From: Rhyzopertha dominica | Lineage: Eukaryota > Arthropoda > Insecta > Coleoptera > Bostrichidae | Direction of reading: 5' to 3' | DNA: 64,000 bases | NCBI GenBank assembly: GCA_025024175.1 | Contig: QCXZ01000041.1 | Coordinates: 48,417,786 to 48,481,785 of the forward strand | Shown: positions 12,521-25,489 of the stretch, in pieces | Position numbering within the stretch: the stretch's first letter is position 1 | Layout of the letters: every line of letters begins with the position of its first letter | Made by a program: the position numbers and the translations under genes | The notes under the pieces: generated by a model | Database searches by the model: none | What the model saw: only the letters and a program-made list of their open reading frames with translations | What the model was told of the DNA's origin: nothing

Positions 12521-12529
12521 CGTATGGGG

Positions 12530-13110
12530 AAATAAAAATATCCTACCCCCACGTATATCCTCCCCAAATAGCAAAATGCTTGCGAATGTTTGTAAGAAAA
12601 AAAGATAACAAAACTGCTGACTCCTACCGACACCCAGAGAGCGAAAATTGGTCCGATGCCTCGCAGGAAAAAAAACGAGCTAACAAGGTAAAAGCCCTCA
12701 GAACGTTTCGAAACGACGTATCACCCACCCGCGTCGTCGTCTCCTCCAAATGATCTTCTAATAATCGTGAAAAGCGCCACGTGATCGGAACGCGATATTT
12801 GCTAAATATGACTGTGACATGTCATTTGTTAAGCTACCCCCCCCCCCCCTGATGCGGCCGGGCCGTACGTGCCTCGGCGAGTTGGATTCGGTAATTCGAG
12901 TAACTAACAATGTAACAAAGTTAATCGACGGTGGGACGACGCGGACAGGACAACAGGCGTCCCACTTAGGGCGTCCCGACGACTCGCCCTCTAACTAGAA
13001 TGTCACGATTCCCAATTTTCGTTAGCGCAATCGAGATAAGTTTTTAATTGGGCCAAAGATGTACCGGATAACGAGGGTCACGTGGACGGATAGGGGAAAT
13101 TGCTATTCGT
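12530..13110. other. GC-richer non-repetitive island with a (C)13 run
   Basis: This stretch is clearly GC-richer than its flanks, has many CG dinucleotides and no mobile-element motif. A run of 13 C at 12837-12849 is followed by a CGGCCGGGCCG block. It contains CCACGTGATC near 12778 and GTCACGTGG near 13078, both E-box cores. It is a candidate cis-regulatory region or CpG-rich element. No coding frame is supported. Confidence 0.35.
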
Positions 13111-13593
13111 TCATTCATACTGTTTCTTTTTCGATTATTTGTTACTGAAGATAATACAAACTGTATATTCTATTCAACTTGAACTGAATCATAATTGGTG
13201 CTGTTAATAAAAAATGAGGACANTTATTCCCATCAGTGCTAGCTCCAGTCTGTCAGTATCAGAAAAACAACCAAAATCATTTGAGGAGCAACTTCTCAAA
13301 AATGATTTAGACATGTATATATTTTTCTGGATAGAATATGGAAAAAAAACCGCAGAAAAACTCCAATCAGATCCGATTGTGTTAAGTCAATCTTTAACAC
13401 CTTTATCAACACGATGGATAGACGCAAAACCATCATCTATAAGCTGTTAATTGAATATATCACGTTTCTTAAGTTGCCAAACAGAACAGCATCCATCTTC
13501 AATGGTGTAAGGGGCACGAAGGAAATCTTCTTTCCACATAGGTTTTATGGAAAATAACCGAGTTAGTAGTAAGCTCTTGCAGATATCGGGAAA

Positions 13594-14570
13594 TCAGAAA
13601 CTCATTAGGAGTTGATCGATATTTTGCCAAGCTTTATATGTAGCAAACTGTCTACGAATATCCAGAGGAGCAATGTTTGAAGGAATCGGAAGCCAAGGTA
13701 ATGAAGTTGACATAATTGTTTCAGTGATTAGTCGTATTGCAGTGTCAATTTTTCCTGTGTGATGACTATTTTTTCCAGACAGGACAGCGGTACTCAGCAC
13801 TTCTATAAAGCAAGGCAGTTGCAGAAGTGCGGAGTACACTTGCATTTGCACTTCAAACTGTACAAGGAAAATGGTTAGGGTCACTCCAAGGTATTTTAGC
13901 GAAAGGTTATGTTTGAGAATTATGTCACTTGACATAACTTGAAGTTGTTTTGTCTTTTGATGATTTGTGAGATAAAACAAGCTACTTCTGACTTCATAAT
14001 GAATTAGGGCACAAGCGCCAGACTTTGAAATAGCAATTTATAATCTCGATGTCTCTTGAAAGATTTTGTTCTAGTACACAAAAGCCTTTAGTTTGTATAG
14101 CCAATACCATGTCGTCTGCATACACAAATTTTCTCGATTGAGTTAATGGAAGGTCACTTATATGCAAAGGTTAAAAAGAATTGGCAACAGAACCAATCCA
14201 TGTGAAGCACCATTATTCAAAATCCCGAATTTGCCGTTTTTCTCTCCCAGAAACACTCTAAATTGACGTTGAAACGTTCGTTCTGTGAGCTTCACAGCCT
14301 TCCACATTTCAGAGTATTAAATAGTTTGAGGATCAATCCATCTTCCACACAGTGTCACAGGCCACCGATAAAACTACGAACACTACTCCTGTTTTCAATG
14401 GTTTTTGGAAACCAGCTTCAGCATGCGTTGTTAGAGCCAAGATTTGGTCACAGCAACTTCTGTTGTTCCTAAAACCTGCTTATTCCTTCGAAAATGGGTC
14501 CAATAATAGGTCTTATTATCAGGTTGTGTAATTTCGCCATTTAACTTGTAGCAGAAACTCAGCAATCATC
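13594..14570 (-). pseudogene. LINE reverse transcriptase, 3' half
   Basis: Minus-strand reading, in order from 14570 downward: HGLVLLPILFNL (degenerate form of the GxPQGS...PxLFN motif, about 14210), then FVYADDMVLAI carrying the intact RT catalytic YADD (about 14120), then LSLKYLGVTL (about 13895), and IDTAIRLITE and IPSNIAPLDIRRQFA (13640-13740), which match the C-terminal part of Jockey/RTE-type insect LINE polymerases. A stop lies in or near each junction, for instance in the PILFNLCI-stop stretch. The 13893-14050 part is closely similar to 1528-1672. Not functional. Confidence 0.8.
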
Positions 14571-15885
14571 TTTGTTTTTTGAAACAAACTTGGAATACTA
14601 CATGTACATGAAATATTATTATACAACAATAACAGCAATTTTATAGCATTCGGCTCCAAATTTTTCAAGAATTCTGGGTTACGACAAATTCTTATCTTTT
14701 CATTGTCATCATTCTCATCTGAAACAAAGTTCTTATAAAAACTAATTAATTATTTTTAGTTAATCAATAAATTCATACAAAGTCTTCACGATTTGTCCAA
14801 ATTATTCAAAGAGATTATTATAATCTCATCACAATTTAAAAAAAATCACCCCAATTTCAATTCAACACCCTAGCAACGAATAGCGAAAACATTAAGTGTT
14901 AGGGGTGGTGTAGGTAGTAGTCTAGCTACCCTCCGTTGTGGCGCTGTATTTTCAATCAATTCCTGTAATATACCGGGGGCTTTTAGGCCCGCCTTCGGGA
15001 ATAATATTGGTCGTTCAGAAAACGTTGTGAGACAACTATTGCTGGGGCAACGAAAGTAGGTGGAACAGAAGTACTCAAAAGTTCGATAGCCAGTTCCTGT
15101 TCCATACCATCACATTAAATAAATATTGAATTTCCCTTTTTCGTTTTGTAGCATATTTGCTTTATAAACGAAAACTTAAAATATTATAAAAAACACAATG
15201 TACCTACATACGTGGAAAGTATCTTTTGGTATAAGTTCAACTTTTAACTTAACAAACAATGTCTGCAATGAAACGAAAATAAAAATTTTGCATTTAAGGA
15301 AGCTGGACAATATATGATTCGTATTATCTGTTACAACAGGTATCACTTTTTTTACAACAGGTTATCTTCCTAATCCTAAATTTTAAAAAGTTCACTATTT
15401 CAATTTTATAAAAATGCAAATTTGTTCAGCATGAAGGCAGTAGCTGGTGATAATTAATTTTTTAATCCGAAATTCCTGGCCTTAGAATCTAACAGAAATC
15501 TAACTAAATAATAATAATAATTAAAGCTAGTGATTATTGTATAATAAAGTGAGCCTGTATGTTCGGTTCTCATTCCCCACAAGCTGAGAGAAAGCCACAA
15601 AATATAGCTATTTATGATATACATAAGTGTGAAAAATGCGAATTTAAGGCATGCGTATGAAAGTCCTAAAATCATTCTCACTTTGGAGTCACTACTCAAT
15701 GTTGAGAATAATGTTATCGCAGAATAAGAACATTGATATTGATAATCTCATGTTTTTTTGCCACAATAAATGTTTGGTATTCAGATAGCTGTACTCATGA
15801 AGAAACCAAGAACTACTGACAACAGAATCAGTTTATTATTATTTAAACACAGTTGTTAAACTAAATTAACCTATGCTGCTTTGGC
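14571..15885. other. No gene seen
   Basis: AT-rich DNA with one short GC-richer patch around 14885-15000. No motif recognised in any open frame. Confidence 0.35.
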
Positions 15886-15889
15886 AGTT

Positions 15890-17420
15890 ACAATAATTAT
15901 GCATCCGACATAGAATCTAGTATTTCTTTTGATCCTAAATGCTTGTGGAGTTTTGTCAATAGCTGTAAGAACAANAACCTTTTACCCAATATTATGAGCT
16001 TTAATAATGACACTTCTGATGATCCTAATTTTAGTTACATAAAAAGAACTATTGATTCCAACAACTGTGATGTGTCTGAGAATGATACTTTTGCTGAACT
16101 CGAAAAGCTAAAATGTAGAAAGGGTACTGGCCCTGGTCCTGTTCTATGAAAGTGTACATAAGGGTGACATTAAAAACTATAGGTCAATATCTAAGTCGTC
16201 GCATATACCCAAGTTATTAGAAAAATTATATGTAATAAATTAACACGAATTGTAAGTAGANTTTTGGCTGATCAAGAACGTGGTTTCCTTAGGGGTAAAT
16301 CAACAAACACTAATCTTCTGGTATATTTACAGCATTTACTGGAAGGCATAGAATCCTAGCATTAAACTGACGCTGTCTCTACAGACCTTCCTAAAGCATT
16401 AGATCGGGATTCACGTAGGATTTTGCTAGCTAAACTGGTTGCACTGGGAAGGAAAGGCGGAAGCATCAATCCATAGTTTGCTAGTTATTTAAGAGGAAGA
16501 TCAAGAACTGTGTTAATTAATAATGAATAATAATTAAAGCAATGTGAATCATTTAGCATCACTGTTACATCTGGTGTTCCACAGGGTGGACATCTATCTC
16601 CCATTTTGTGTAACTGCTTTGTGAACGATATATGTGGTGGCTTTAACAAAGTTAATATCTTTTATTTGCCGACGACTTAACATTGTTTAGTACAATATCT
16701 ATTTGGCAGTATGTTCAGGCTGACTTGAGGCTTGGTATGAATTATCAATTTNATGACCAACTGTTGGAGAGAGTCACTACAACTAAGAATTTGTGTCCTC
16801 ACTTTAAATCTAATGTTACCTTTGATCAACACATCGAAATCACTGTTAATAGGTCTCTTAAATTTCTGGGTTTTATTAAAAGAAGCTTAGCTGCATTTAG
16901 TGTTAGAATATTCTTGTACTGATTGGTCACCATTTTATCAGCAACACATATATCGCTTAGAAAAGGTGTAGAACGGATTTTTTGGATTGTGTGCGTACAA
17001 ATTAAGTACATCTAGAGAAAATATTAAGTTACGAACTTGTATGAATATAAAAAAAAATGTCTAACAGGAGAGACGAAACTGGTCAGTTTTTTAATAGACT
17101 GGTTAATAGTATTGTGAATTTTTCGGATTTGCTTTCCAGATTAGATTTCCCTGTGTCTTTAAGATTTACAGGTTTACAAAGTTCTACATAAGCACATATA
17201 TAACCAATTATGGCAAATTTGCACCACTGAACAGAATTTGTTCTACGAGAGCGAATGCTTTCAGCGTCCATTATTTTCTCGGAAAATATTATCTTAAAAT
17301 TAGTTCTGTTACCAATGATAATAATGTAAATCTCTTTGGTTTAATTTTATCAACATTTCGGAAAGAACCGTGTATTAAATTGAGTAGGTTACAATGACGA
17401 TGATGTTTATATATACTGCA
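15890..17420 (+). pseudogene. LINE ORF2 relic, Jockey-type
   Basis: Plus strand. LWSFVNS-like start and FAELEKLKCRKGTGPGPV (about 16088) form the linker just before the RT. GDIKNYRSISK follows (about 16168), then a degenerate KGxST region and the SGVPQGGHLSPILCN block with FVNDI (about 16570). After a decayed YADD region come FDQHIEITVNRSLKFLGFIKR (the 16820-16890 part of the RT thumb) and finally NSIVNFSDLLSRLDF with a degenerate ARTNYG-type tail (17100-17270). Many stops and shifts. Two ambiguous bases. The 3' untranslated part ends close to 17400, tail to tail with the minus-strand LINE that starts at 17425. Confidence 0.85.
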
Positions 17421-17424
17421 TCAT

Positions 17425-18115
17425 AATAATAATAATAGTCTTTATTGACAAAAATAATAATTAAATTATAGATAACAACAAAAAGATACGTCAATAGGCG
17501 AAGTTCAGCGTTGACAAATCAAATTTGTTCAACACTCAACTCTTATGTGCTGCGCACAGATAAACGTTACTTATATATGACAAAAAAGGTAAAAAAAAAT
17601 TAAAAATATTTGAGAAACAATTAAACAATTTAAAGGAGTGCAGAAACAAGAAAAATAAACAGCGGTATTTTAATATGATTCGAAATATAATATAATATAA
17701 TAATTGTGGTAATATTGTGAACATCTGTTTTAAACCTGATTTTATTATACAGATAAACAGGTAAAGTTTACAACATTATTTTATGAAATAGGAGCATAAA
17801 ATATAGTTTACGACGATTATGCATGTTTAACCATTTGGCATCAAACAACCTGCGGGACACTCCCCTGCAGCAACGAACACCATATATAAATCGTAGGCAA
17901 GAATTTTGAATTCTCTATATTTTACGTTTACAATCCAAAGTTAGAAAGGGTCCGTAAACAATATCGCAATAGTTGAATTTTGACAAAACTAAACCCTCAC
18001 AAAGAATTTTCCGAGGGGCATTTACTTGGAGCGATCGGGCAGAAATGTAAATTATGCAACCCATATTACCCGCGGGACATGGGACGTAAGAGGGTGGCCG
18101 ATAGGTTGACATCGC
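17425..18115 (-). pseudogene. LINE C-terminal region and 3' end (minus copy, first part)
   Basis: Minus-strand reading gives APRKILCEGLVLSKFNYCD and VYGPFLTLDCKRKI (17930-18050), then IQNSCLRFIYGVR and ASKWLN-like residues down to about 17830: the conserved region after the RT in Jockey-type LINEs. The 3' end is the sequence reading AATAAAGACTATTATTATTATTATG on the minus strand at 17422-17446. The upstream RT part of the same element lies at 18955-19560, separated by an 840-bp stretch. Confidence 0.8.
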
Positions 18116-18954
18116 GCAAAGATCGTACGAGCAACAGACGGGCTAAACTAATATTCGGAATTCGGAAAATGATATTAGTAACTTACTATGATATTATACC
18201 AGGTTATTCAAAATATGGAATAACCCATTTATTTCTGTAAATATGAACTATATAACATTTCATTCTAACTGCATGATTTCTGTAGGAACTTTTATAACAA
18301 TTTTCTTTCCGCCTCCCCATTGCTTCGGCAGACAGTAAATTAATGTGAAAGAGCTTTTAACATTAAACTTGTCCCGTGTAATTACTAATTAGACATAAAA
18401 TCTTAGAAATCCAGTCATATCGAAATAGATCGTATACCGCTCGATCATTCCCGACAGGATTGTATCTTAGCCTCACTGTTCACTGGATACCACGCGACGG
18501 ACCTGGTGGGGATGGGCATTCGCATTTCGCTCTCATGACGGACTCGTGCGAAAGGGTTTGCGGTTTTAGATTTTTTGAATGTTTTTACTCATTTATCGTG
18601 CTCATGTTTTTGGTAGTGTACAAAGAAATATGTAGCTACAACGTGGAGTTCGATTTTTTCGTTTATGTGCCTTAGTTTTCGAGAAATAGCTCGCCAAAAA
18701 TACGCATTTTTAAACAAAATATAACAACAAATATTTACATTACTGTAACAAATTCAGAAAAAACTCGAACTCTACGTTGTAGCTACATCTTTTGTCATTG
18801 CCATGTCGAAATTTCACTCCGAAAAAGTTTCGAATAACTCGGTAAAATGTAAAACGGTAGGTGCTTAAAATGACCCCATTCCCTCTAGGTAAACGCCCCT
18901 CTTAATTTAGTATTTAAGCAATTTGTATTACAATAAATCTAAACGAATTTTTTA
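18116..18954. repeat. Probable insertion splitting a LINE; contains inverted arms
   Basis: This stretch interrupts the protein homology of a minus-strand LINE (RT part at 18955-19560, later part at 17425-18115) and shows no LINE motif itself. It contains inverted arms of about 40 bp: 18618-18660 (with ATGTAGCTACAACGTGGAGT) and 18757-18797, the reverse complement with few differences. Such a hairpin is usual in small non-autonomous DNA elements, but the outer boundaries and a target duplication are not clear. Confidence 0.5.
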
Positions 18955-19560
18955 ATAAAAAAATAAAACATTAGCACACCTAATTTTTTGCACATTTGCT
19001 CGTAAGTAATATCTCTCTCCATCAAGCATAATTTTGAGTTGCGCCAGCTCGCGCAATTTAAATTTGCCAAAAAGCAAATCTGAAGACTTCGAAGCATTAA
19101 TAGTACAGTGTTTTTTTTTTAACTGCACAAGACCTTTCAGATCATTATTCAAGGTTCGTTCGAGTTATTAATATCAGAGACAAAAAACGAATGGAGCAAT
19201 TGCGTGTCATAAGCGAACTGATACGATTTGCAGATTGATAACATGTATATACGGTGTACAACAGGGGCTCCAAATTGAGCCCTGTGGCATACCACACCTC
19301 ACGGGTAAGTACTGCGATATTGTATTTCCAATGATCACTCTCTGCTGCTGTCCAACAGGTAAGAGTTTATAAAATTAAGGGCGATGTTATCAAAACCAAT
19401 ATAATATAATACAGCTAACAGAACTTCATGAACAACTGTATCGAAAGCTTTTTAATAGTAAAGTAAGGAAAGGGCCTTTACTTTATTCTGGCCAGTGCTT
19501 AATAGTATGTTATCTGAAACATCCAAAAGTGTTGCAGCACTGTTAATGGACTTGGTCCGT
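18955..19560 (-). pseudogene. LINE reverse transcriptase (minus copy, second part)
   Basis: Minus-strand reading contains the motif block GLNLEPLLYTVYT (a degenerate form of GSILGPLLYxxYT, about 19270), then an Asp-Thr-Gln-Leu-type catalytic area (about 19205), and MNNDLKGLVQ followed by TINASKSSDLLFGK (about 19080-19150). These are in the right order for a Jockey-type RT. Stops and frame changes are frequent. It continues, after the interruption at 18116-18954, in the 17425-18115 relic. Confidence 0.75.
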
Positions 19561-20585
19561 AAATAAATAAAAATACGGCAATCTATTGAACATAAAAGCG
19601 AAAAAATTTGCTAGACCAATCTTCTCGATTAGAAATTTAGAAGAATTGTTGAATGAGAGTATGCTGTTCGAAATATCCGTTAATAAAATAGGCGCTAAAA
19701 TATTTCTAACGACATAAGGATGAGATGAAAAATTCACATTCTCGCAATGCCAGCACAGGAAGTCAAAAATTACGAGAGCAAAAACTAAACAAGCTCCCAA
19801 CTTCTTCATCTTGATCGACAAGAAAATAGAGCCGATATTGAGTTTCTCGTCTTAATTTCGCACAAAACACTTGTCAATCCGCATACGCGGCCGAAGGGGG
19901 CCGTGTTTTTGTGCCCGATCATTGTGAAAGGCGAATTCTGTTTTCGAATTCTCCTCTTATTTTCCGAGGCCGTATCGAGTTACGATCGCCTGCCAATATA
20001 CAGGAAATAATTATTCCGCCCGACGTACCCACAATGCCGTCCGATTAATGCGAAATTTAAACTCAATCAGGACGAAATCAAGATTAACGACGGACGTTCA
20101 GTTAATATCGCCGAATAAGTTCCATAAAATACGTCGTCGGAGCGGGCCGTTTCCTTTTGAAGCGAAAATGCGTCCATAAATACGAATTATTCTCAAAGAA
20201 AATTTCGGACGGGCGGATCTGCAAGCGCAGTAAATTCAAATTAATTTTCCAGTTTGGATTAAATATTCGCTGCCCCTGGCCGTTTAATGGTCTTTTAATA
20301 CGGTCCCGCGGCGGTTTCTTGCAAGCGATCCTCAATTTCAGGATTTAATTATGATGATAGAGAAATTTGCTGATACTTCTTATTTCGGAAAGCTAGCGCG
20401 GTTGGTTTATGGAAAATACTAGTGGTACCTACACGAAGAAATGATCGATTAGGGAGGCATTTCATCATATATGTATACAATAAATAAAAATAAATTCTCG
20501 AAGTAACAAATTCAACCACATTAGTAATATTTATTTACGGTACATGTGGGTATATGCATGAGAAATTTGCACAACGAGGCAAATT
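19561..20585. other. No gene seen; GC-richer island 19860-20345
   Basis: 19860-20345 stands out by higher GC and many CG dinucleotides (CGCGGCCG, GGGCCGTG, CCGCGGCGG) without mobile-element motifs. The open frames on both strands look like composition artefacts. Candidate conserved non-coding DNA. Confidence 0.35.
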
Positions 20586-20587
20586 TT

Positions 20588-22060
20588 GTTAATAATAATA
20601 ATAATAATGAAAATTTAGTTGCAATAGCTAAACTGCGTAGCAAAACAAACAGAAGAAACAAAATGATCAAAATGCACAATAATGGGCAGCATACAAAATT
20701 AATAATAAAAAGAATTACAAAGTAAGAACAATATAATATGTAAAAGAGACTGAAAATAGCATTGAACTATCTGAAAAAAAAAAGAAAGAAGAAAACTAAA
20801 GTTTGAGGCAGTGTATCTTTAATGGTTTCTTAAATTGGAACGTTTTCAGAGACTTACAACTAACTGAGATATTATTATAAAATCTATATACATACGAGTC
20901 CTAAATTGTGAACGTCATTACGAAATTTAATCTTTTGATGTAGATATGGCGGAGACTTGTATTGCAAAATTCTACGGGTTAGTACAGTCTATGTTGCATA
21001 TCCAACCAGATAGCATGCCTTAGTTTGTTAGTTTATTAAGACATTGATTCATACTTCTAATACCGTGCGCAAAACGCTAGCATGATTTTTGAACTACTTA
21101 GACAGTGGCCATTATAATACGTCCCAATAATTAAACTAGCTTTCGTTAATAGTATTTTTAATGACTGCTTTAAATATTGTCGAATGAAAAACAACGTCCT
21201 GGATACATTTTGAGACATGCTCATTAAACGTAAAATTATTTTCCAAACAGACACCCAAATTCTTTGCCACCTGCACTGCAGCTTGCTACCATTCACAAAT
21301 ACATAGTTAATGACCACTCTGCTTCAGCTTTCCTTTTTCCAAATACATGTATCTGCGACTTTAATGGATTTACATAATATTTATGACGACTAGATGTTAA
21401 TCGATTTAAATCTGTATTTATCGCTGCTAAAACAGTCAAATCTTCATAAGGACTAAACGTGTAGTACAACTGCGTGTCATCCCCATGCATGTGTACATAC
21501 ATCACAGTCTAGAATAGAATTTTCAATGCTGGCATGTGTAAAGTGAGTACAATAAATGGCTTAATATACAGCCCTGTGGGACACCACAGCTAACAGTTTA
21601 AAAACGGGACATGTCTTTACTTGTTTTAACGCATTGAGACCGATTTAACAAATAATTTCGCAAAAGTTTAATTGCGGAATTGGAGATACCATTGAAGTGT
21701 AATATAGAGATCACAATTCTGTGATATATGGTGTCAAAGGCTCTAGATTAATGCAGTCGATTTTCATTGTCCACGTGTCCAATAATGTCTGTTACTTTTA
21801 ACAGGGCAGTTGTGCAACTATATCCCCAGATAAATCCTGACTGAGACTCGGAAATAATGTTATTCCATTGAATGTATACCCTTATGTACCCGTTTATTTT
21901 TTTCTCAACGGCTTTCGACAAAAACTGGTCGCAATTGATCAAGAAAATATTCTTTTTTTATTTTAGGTACATGTACAACTTTTGCTTGTTTCCACGCATC
22001 GGAATCCAGCCTAAAATTGTAATATACATTGCGTGCATAAAAGTAGCACATCAATACTGA
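20588..22060 (-). pseudogene. LINE ORF2 relic with 3' (TTA)n tail
   Basis: Minus strand, from high to low coordinates: QFLSKAVEKKINGYI and NIISESQSGFIWGYSCTTALL (21790-21930; the family has SGFRxGxSCTTALL), then DIIGHVDNEN, a degenerate SCGVPQG-type block (21570-21600, then LLYS-like), YVHMHGDDTQLYYTFSPYEDL (about 21430-21500, in the position of the YADD motif with GDD here), INTDLNRLTSSR, and an LKQSLKILLTKASLI thumb piece (about 21120-21180). The 3' end is the AATAATAATAATAAT run at about 20590-20606, read as (TTA)n on the minus strand. Frames are broken at several sites. Confidence 0.8.
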
Positions 22061-24600
22061 TTTTATTTGCTCCTGTTGAATGGGTTTTAATTTCTAATAG
22101 GTAGTTACGTATATTTTGAGGTTTTGTGTACAGCGATGGGTTTGCAAGCATTTTTTATCGTAATAAACTGTTAAAACCAACACTTCAGAGAAATTTTGAA
22201 TAGTCCTAATTTTGCGTGCCGGGAAAATATAAAAATTTCTAGGTGTCTAGGTATACTCTTCGGTTTGTTATCAAACTATCTTATTTCATTATATATCTTA
22301 CTGTTGACCTTTACAATCTTTGTAAGAAGAGTAAGGTTCACAGCAATAAATATTACATTAACAAACAATTTGAATGTATTTTTCGTATGCAAGTAATTCC
22401 AGCCAGTCAATGTTACTAGTCAAATAATGAAAAAGTTGAAACTTGATGAATTTTGTTATGGGTTGAAACTTTGTGTATACAATTTTAAGTACATTTTCTA
22501 CTGTAATTCTATTCTAATGTCCAATATCTGAAAATATATTCTTGCATTCTATAAGCTTAACTTAACTTAACAAAAAGATTTTACGTTTAAACAAGGGCGA
22601 ATCCATAGGGGGACACTGAGGGTAATTGAAACAAAGGCTACATAGATTCCTAGACAGACTTCCGGAAGATGATTTGATTTGAAGATCTGATTAAACGAGG
22701 AACATTTTCTGCGTCTATAAATATGAAATTGTTGCGTTTTTGGAAAACATGCAAGTAATTCGACGAATGCTGTACACTCTTTCAACGGATCATTTATTAT
22801 ATATCCAAGTCTTGGCAGTATTTACGATCATTTTGTATCAATAAAAATATATTTATGATTTATAATAATGATTTATGGAAAATGGGTAGTAATAAAAAGA
22901 TGTAGTACATGGTTCCCTCAAAATCAAGAATCACCTGCATGATAAACTTTTAGAGCTCTTATTACTTCACCCAGTAGTTTAAAAGAAATCTATTTAAACA
23001 AACATCTTACATATAAACACAGACAGAATATTATTATGGTTCCCTTTTGGATAAATAGCAGTAGATTACTTTTCTAGTACATTGCACACTTTATCAAGCA
23101 GACATATTCCTCTTTACATTTGACTTTGCTGAACCATTAAACTTCTGCAAGCAAGAAACCAAAAACCGGATTGGTTTCTACGAAAAGATCCAATTCAATT
23201 ACAGAAGACACAATTGAACCATCTTTGCCTGCGTTGGAAAACATGTATTCTGTACTGAAATGTTGAGAATTATTGAGCAATTGGAACTGGTGATAAAAAA
23301 TGTTATTTTAAAGATCTAACTCTAACATCGGTTTAATATACATGTCTGTATGAACTTCACATTAGAAATTTGAACATTATCAGGTATAGTTCTTAATTAT
23401 ACAGATTCTATATTTCCTNATTGGAATAATTATNGCATATATCTGTCAAAGCATCGAAGCTGCCAATAAAAAACAATATTTAAATAATAATTAATAAATG
23501 TCCTGGTGTCCAGTTAGCTTGCAAAAGTAACAGAAACAACAGAGTGATGTATATTATGATATTATAATTATTTAGAAACCCTAGCTTTTATTTAATTTGA
23601 AAACGTCCACATGCTTTTTGAAAAATGGGATATAAATATTACTTACATATAGTACAGAAGATTTCGAGAGTCTCGTCAGTTTGAAATTATGAATCCTTAC
23701 CTGTAACAAAAAGTACATATTAACAGAACATTTTTGACCTTATCTCTTTGCTAACAACTTGTACTGTCATAGTGTGAGACGCAGATTGAATAATTCCGAA
23801 AATGAATTTAATCCAAATAGAAGCACTTACTTGCCAACTACATTGGCAACAAAACTAAGAAACTATCAATACGCATGGGTCTCAACTTTACGAATTACTG
23901 TGAGCTGTAGACAAAACATTACAGGAATAATATCATGAGCTCATCTCTCACACTTTTAAAAGTTTAGTACAACTATATCAGGTGTACATACAAGGCAACC
24001 GTTTTATACAAAAATCTTTCGAATTTTTGTGTACTAGAATCTAAAATTTTTTACAAACGCGGTCGACTTCCGGTTGTGTTAAAAAAGCACACTTATTTTG
24101 GTTTTTAATTTTTTTTTAACTTTTAGTGCCACTTTTTTTAAGCATATATTTAGGTCTAAAATACACTACTACGGAATTAATATTTTGTGGAAAAAAGTTG
24201 AAAAGTGTCGATGGAAAACTCTTGAAAATGTGCAATAACTTTAACTAAAAGAGATAGGGCTATCAGTTTTGTGATATATTTAAAAGCACAAAATTTTGTA
24301 TCATTCCGAATCGAACAAAAACTGTGGCCTAAAAATTAGTTTTGATATCTTTCAATTCATATGAGCTGATTTTTGGATAAGATAGTATGAAATGCTAAAC
24401 TAAATTTTCTTTCATTTATGTTATTCATTCATGTTAAAAACATCATAAANACAATTCCAACCAAATACAACGTCATGAACAATTAAATAAAACAGACTAG
24501 TATTTAGCGTGTGAATTGAAGAATAAAACAATAATTTTTCAAACAAATAAATACGATTTTCTGATGGAGCTAATTCCACTGCAATGGCTTTATACACCGT
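22061..24600. other. No gene recognised; possible hAT-like end near 22600
   Basis: Mostly featureless AT-rich DNA with two ambiguous bases near 23420-23433. AGGGCGAATCCATAGGGGG near 22596 resembles the G-rich termini of hAT-type elements (AGGGGCGGATCCA pattern), with an open minus-strand frame (22567-22785) on its inner side that I cannot assign. Confidence 0.25.
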
Positions 24601-24662
24601 CATAATCATCACTGTCATTATCATTTTTGAATGACAGATAACCAACATTAACGGTCTCGATA

Positions 24663-24692
24663 TTTCGACAGCGATATCGATGTCTTCCTCAG
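24663..24692 (-). ncRNA. Hammerhead-like core 1
   Basis: Read on the minus strand: CTGAGGA, then a hairpin whose arms GACA and TGTC pair, then GAAA. This matches the CUGANGA-stem II-GAAA core of hammerhead ribozymes. I could not place a convincing stem III plus UH cleavage site, so self-cleavage is not shown. Confidence 0.35.
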
Positions 24693-25143
24693 AACTAGCA
24701 ATGTAACTTCTGATAAAGACACCGGTATGTCCAACCAGTTTTGAAAATGACAGGTCATCAACAGATAAGATAGTGATCTCATTTCGACTCCAATACAAGA
24801 AAGTGAGAGTGTATTGACGTGAACAAGATAAAAATTCGACCATCATGTCCCTTAAAACTCTTTCAAGTTTGATTCCAATGTTATATATTGAAGTAACCCG
24901 GTATGCTATATTCCAATTTCTCTATTCATTCATATTACATCTAGAATGTTTAGTATATTTCGTATCGGTTTTGGGAAAGGGGCATATGTGAGACGTTCGA
25001 GGGGGTAGGTTCTTAAGTGGACGAGAAACAGATGCGCTTCAGTTTTTTCAGTGTTCCTTCAACTGTTCACAGGTTAATACTTTTTGAACTGTTGTCCTGA
25101 TTCGGGCCTAAAGGCCGTCGCCGGCTTAAATTGCTTCCTAACG

Positions 25144-25174
25144 TTTCGCTAGCACGAGTGGCAAGCTTCTTCAG
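25144..25174 (-). ncRNA. Hammerhead-like core 2
   Basis: Minus strand: CTGAAGA, then a hairpin (GCT...AGC outside, GC-AC...GTGC inside with one bulged C), then GAAACGTTAGG. Hammerhead motifs of this compact form are known from Penelope-like retroelements, and a Penelope-like relic is present in this window, though not adjacent. The palindrome AACGTT overlaps the place where stem III would be. Confidence 0.4.
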
Positions 25175-25489
25175 AGGTCTTTCCATCTCCGGTGCTGGTT
25201 GTAGACCAGCGTTGTAGACACAACGTAGGTAAGTACTAGACGATCATATTTCAGTTTTAAATCTCCACGAACCAAGGTATGTTACATTGCAATATTTGTG
25301 ACATTAGCGCTAATCCAGAATTCACTATTTTCAGATATTTAGATACCAATCTAAAAATTCAGACGAAAAATGATGAAATGTAAAATTTAAGTTATACACA
25401 ACAGAACTAGGAGAAGCAAGAAGTATAGAATATTGCTGAAGATGTATTATCGCGAAAAATAGCCCTAAGCAGAAAGAAAGCAGTAAGAG

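Noticed and set aside
22567..22785. 72-codon minus-strand frame as a hAT transposase
   Set aside because: Only the G-rich end-like wording suggests hAT; the protein shows no hAT motif.
24421..24846. 141-codon minus-strand open frame
   Set aside because: No domain recognised. It overlaps a hammerhead-like core and is better explained as chance openness.
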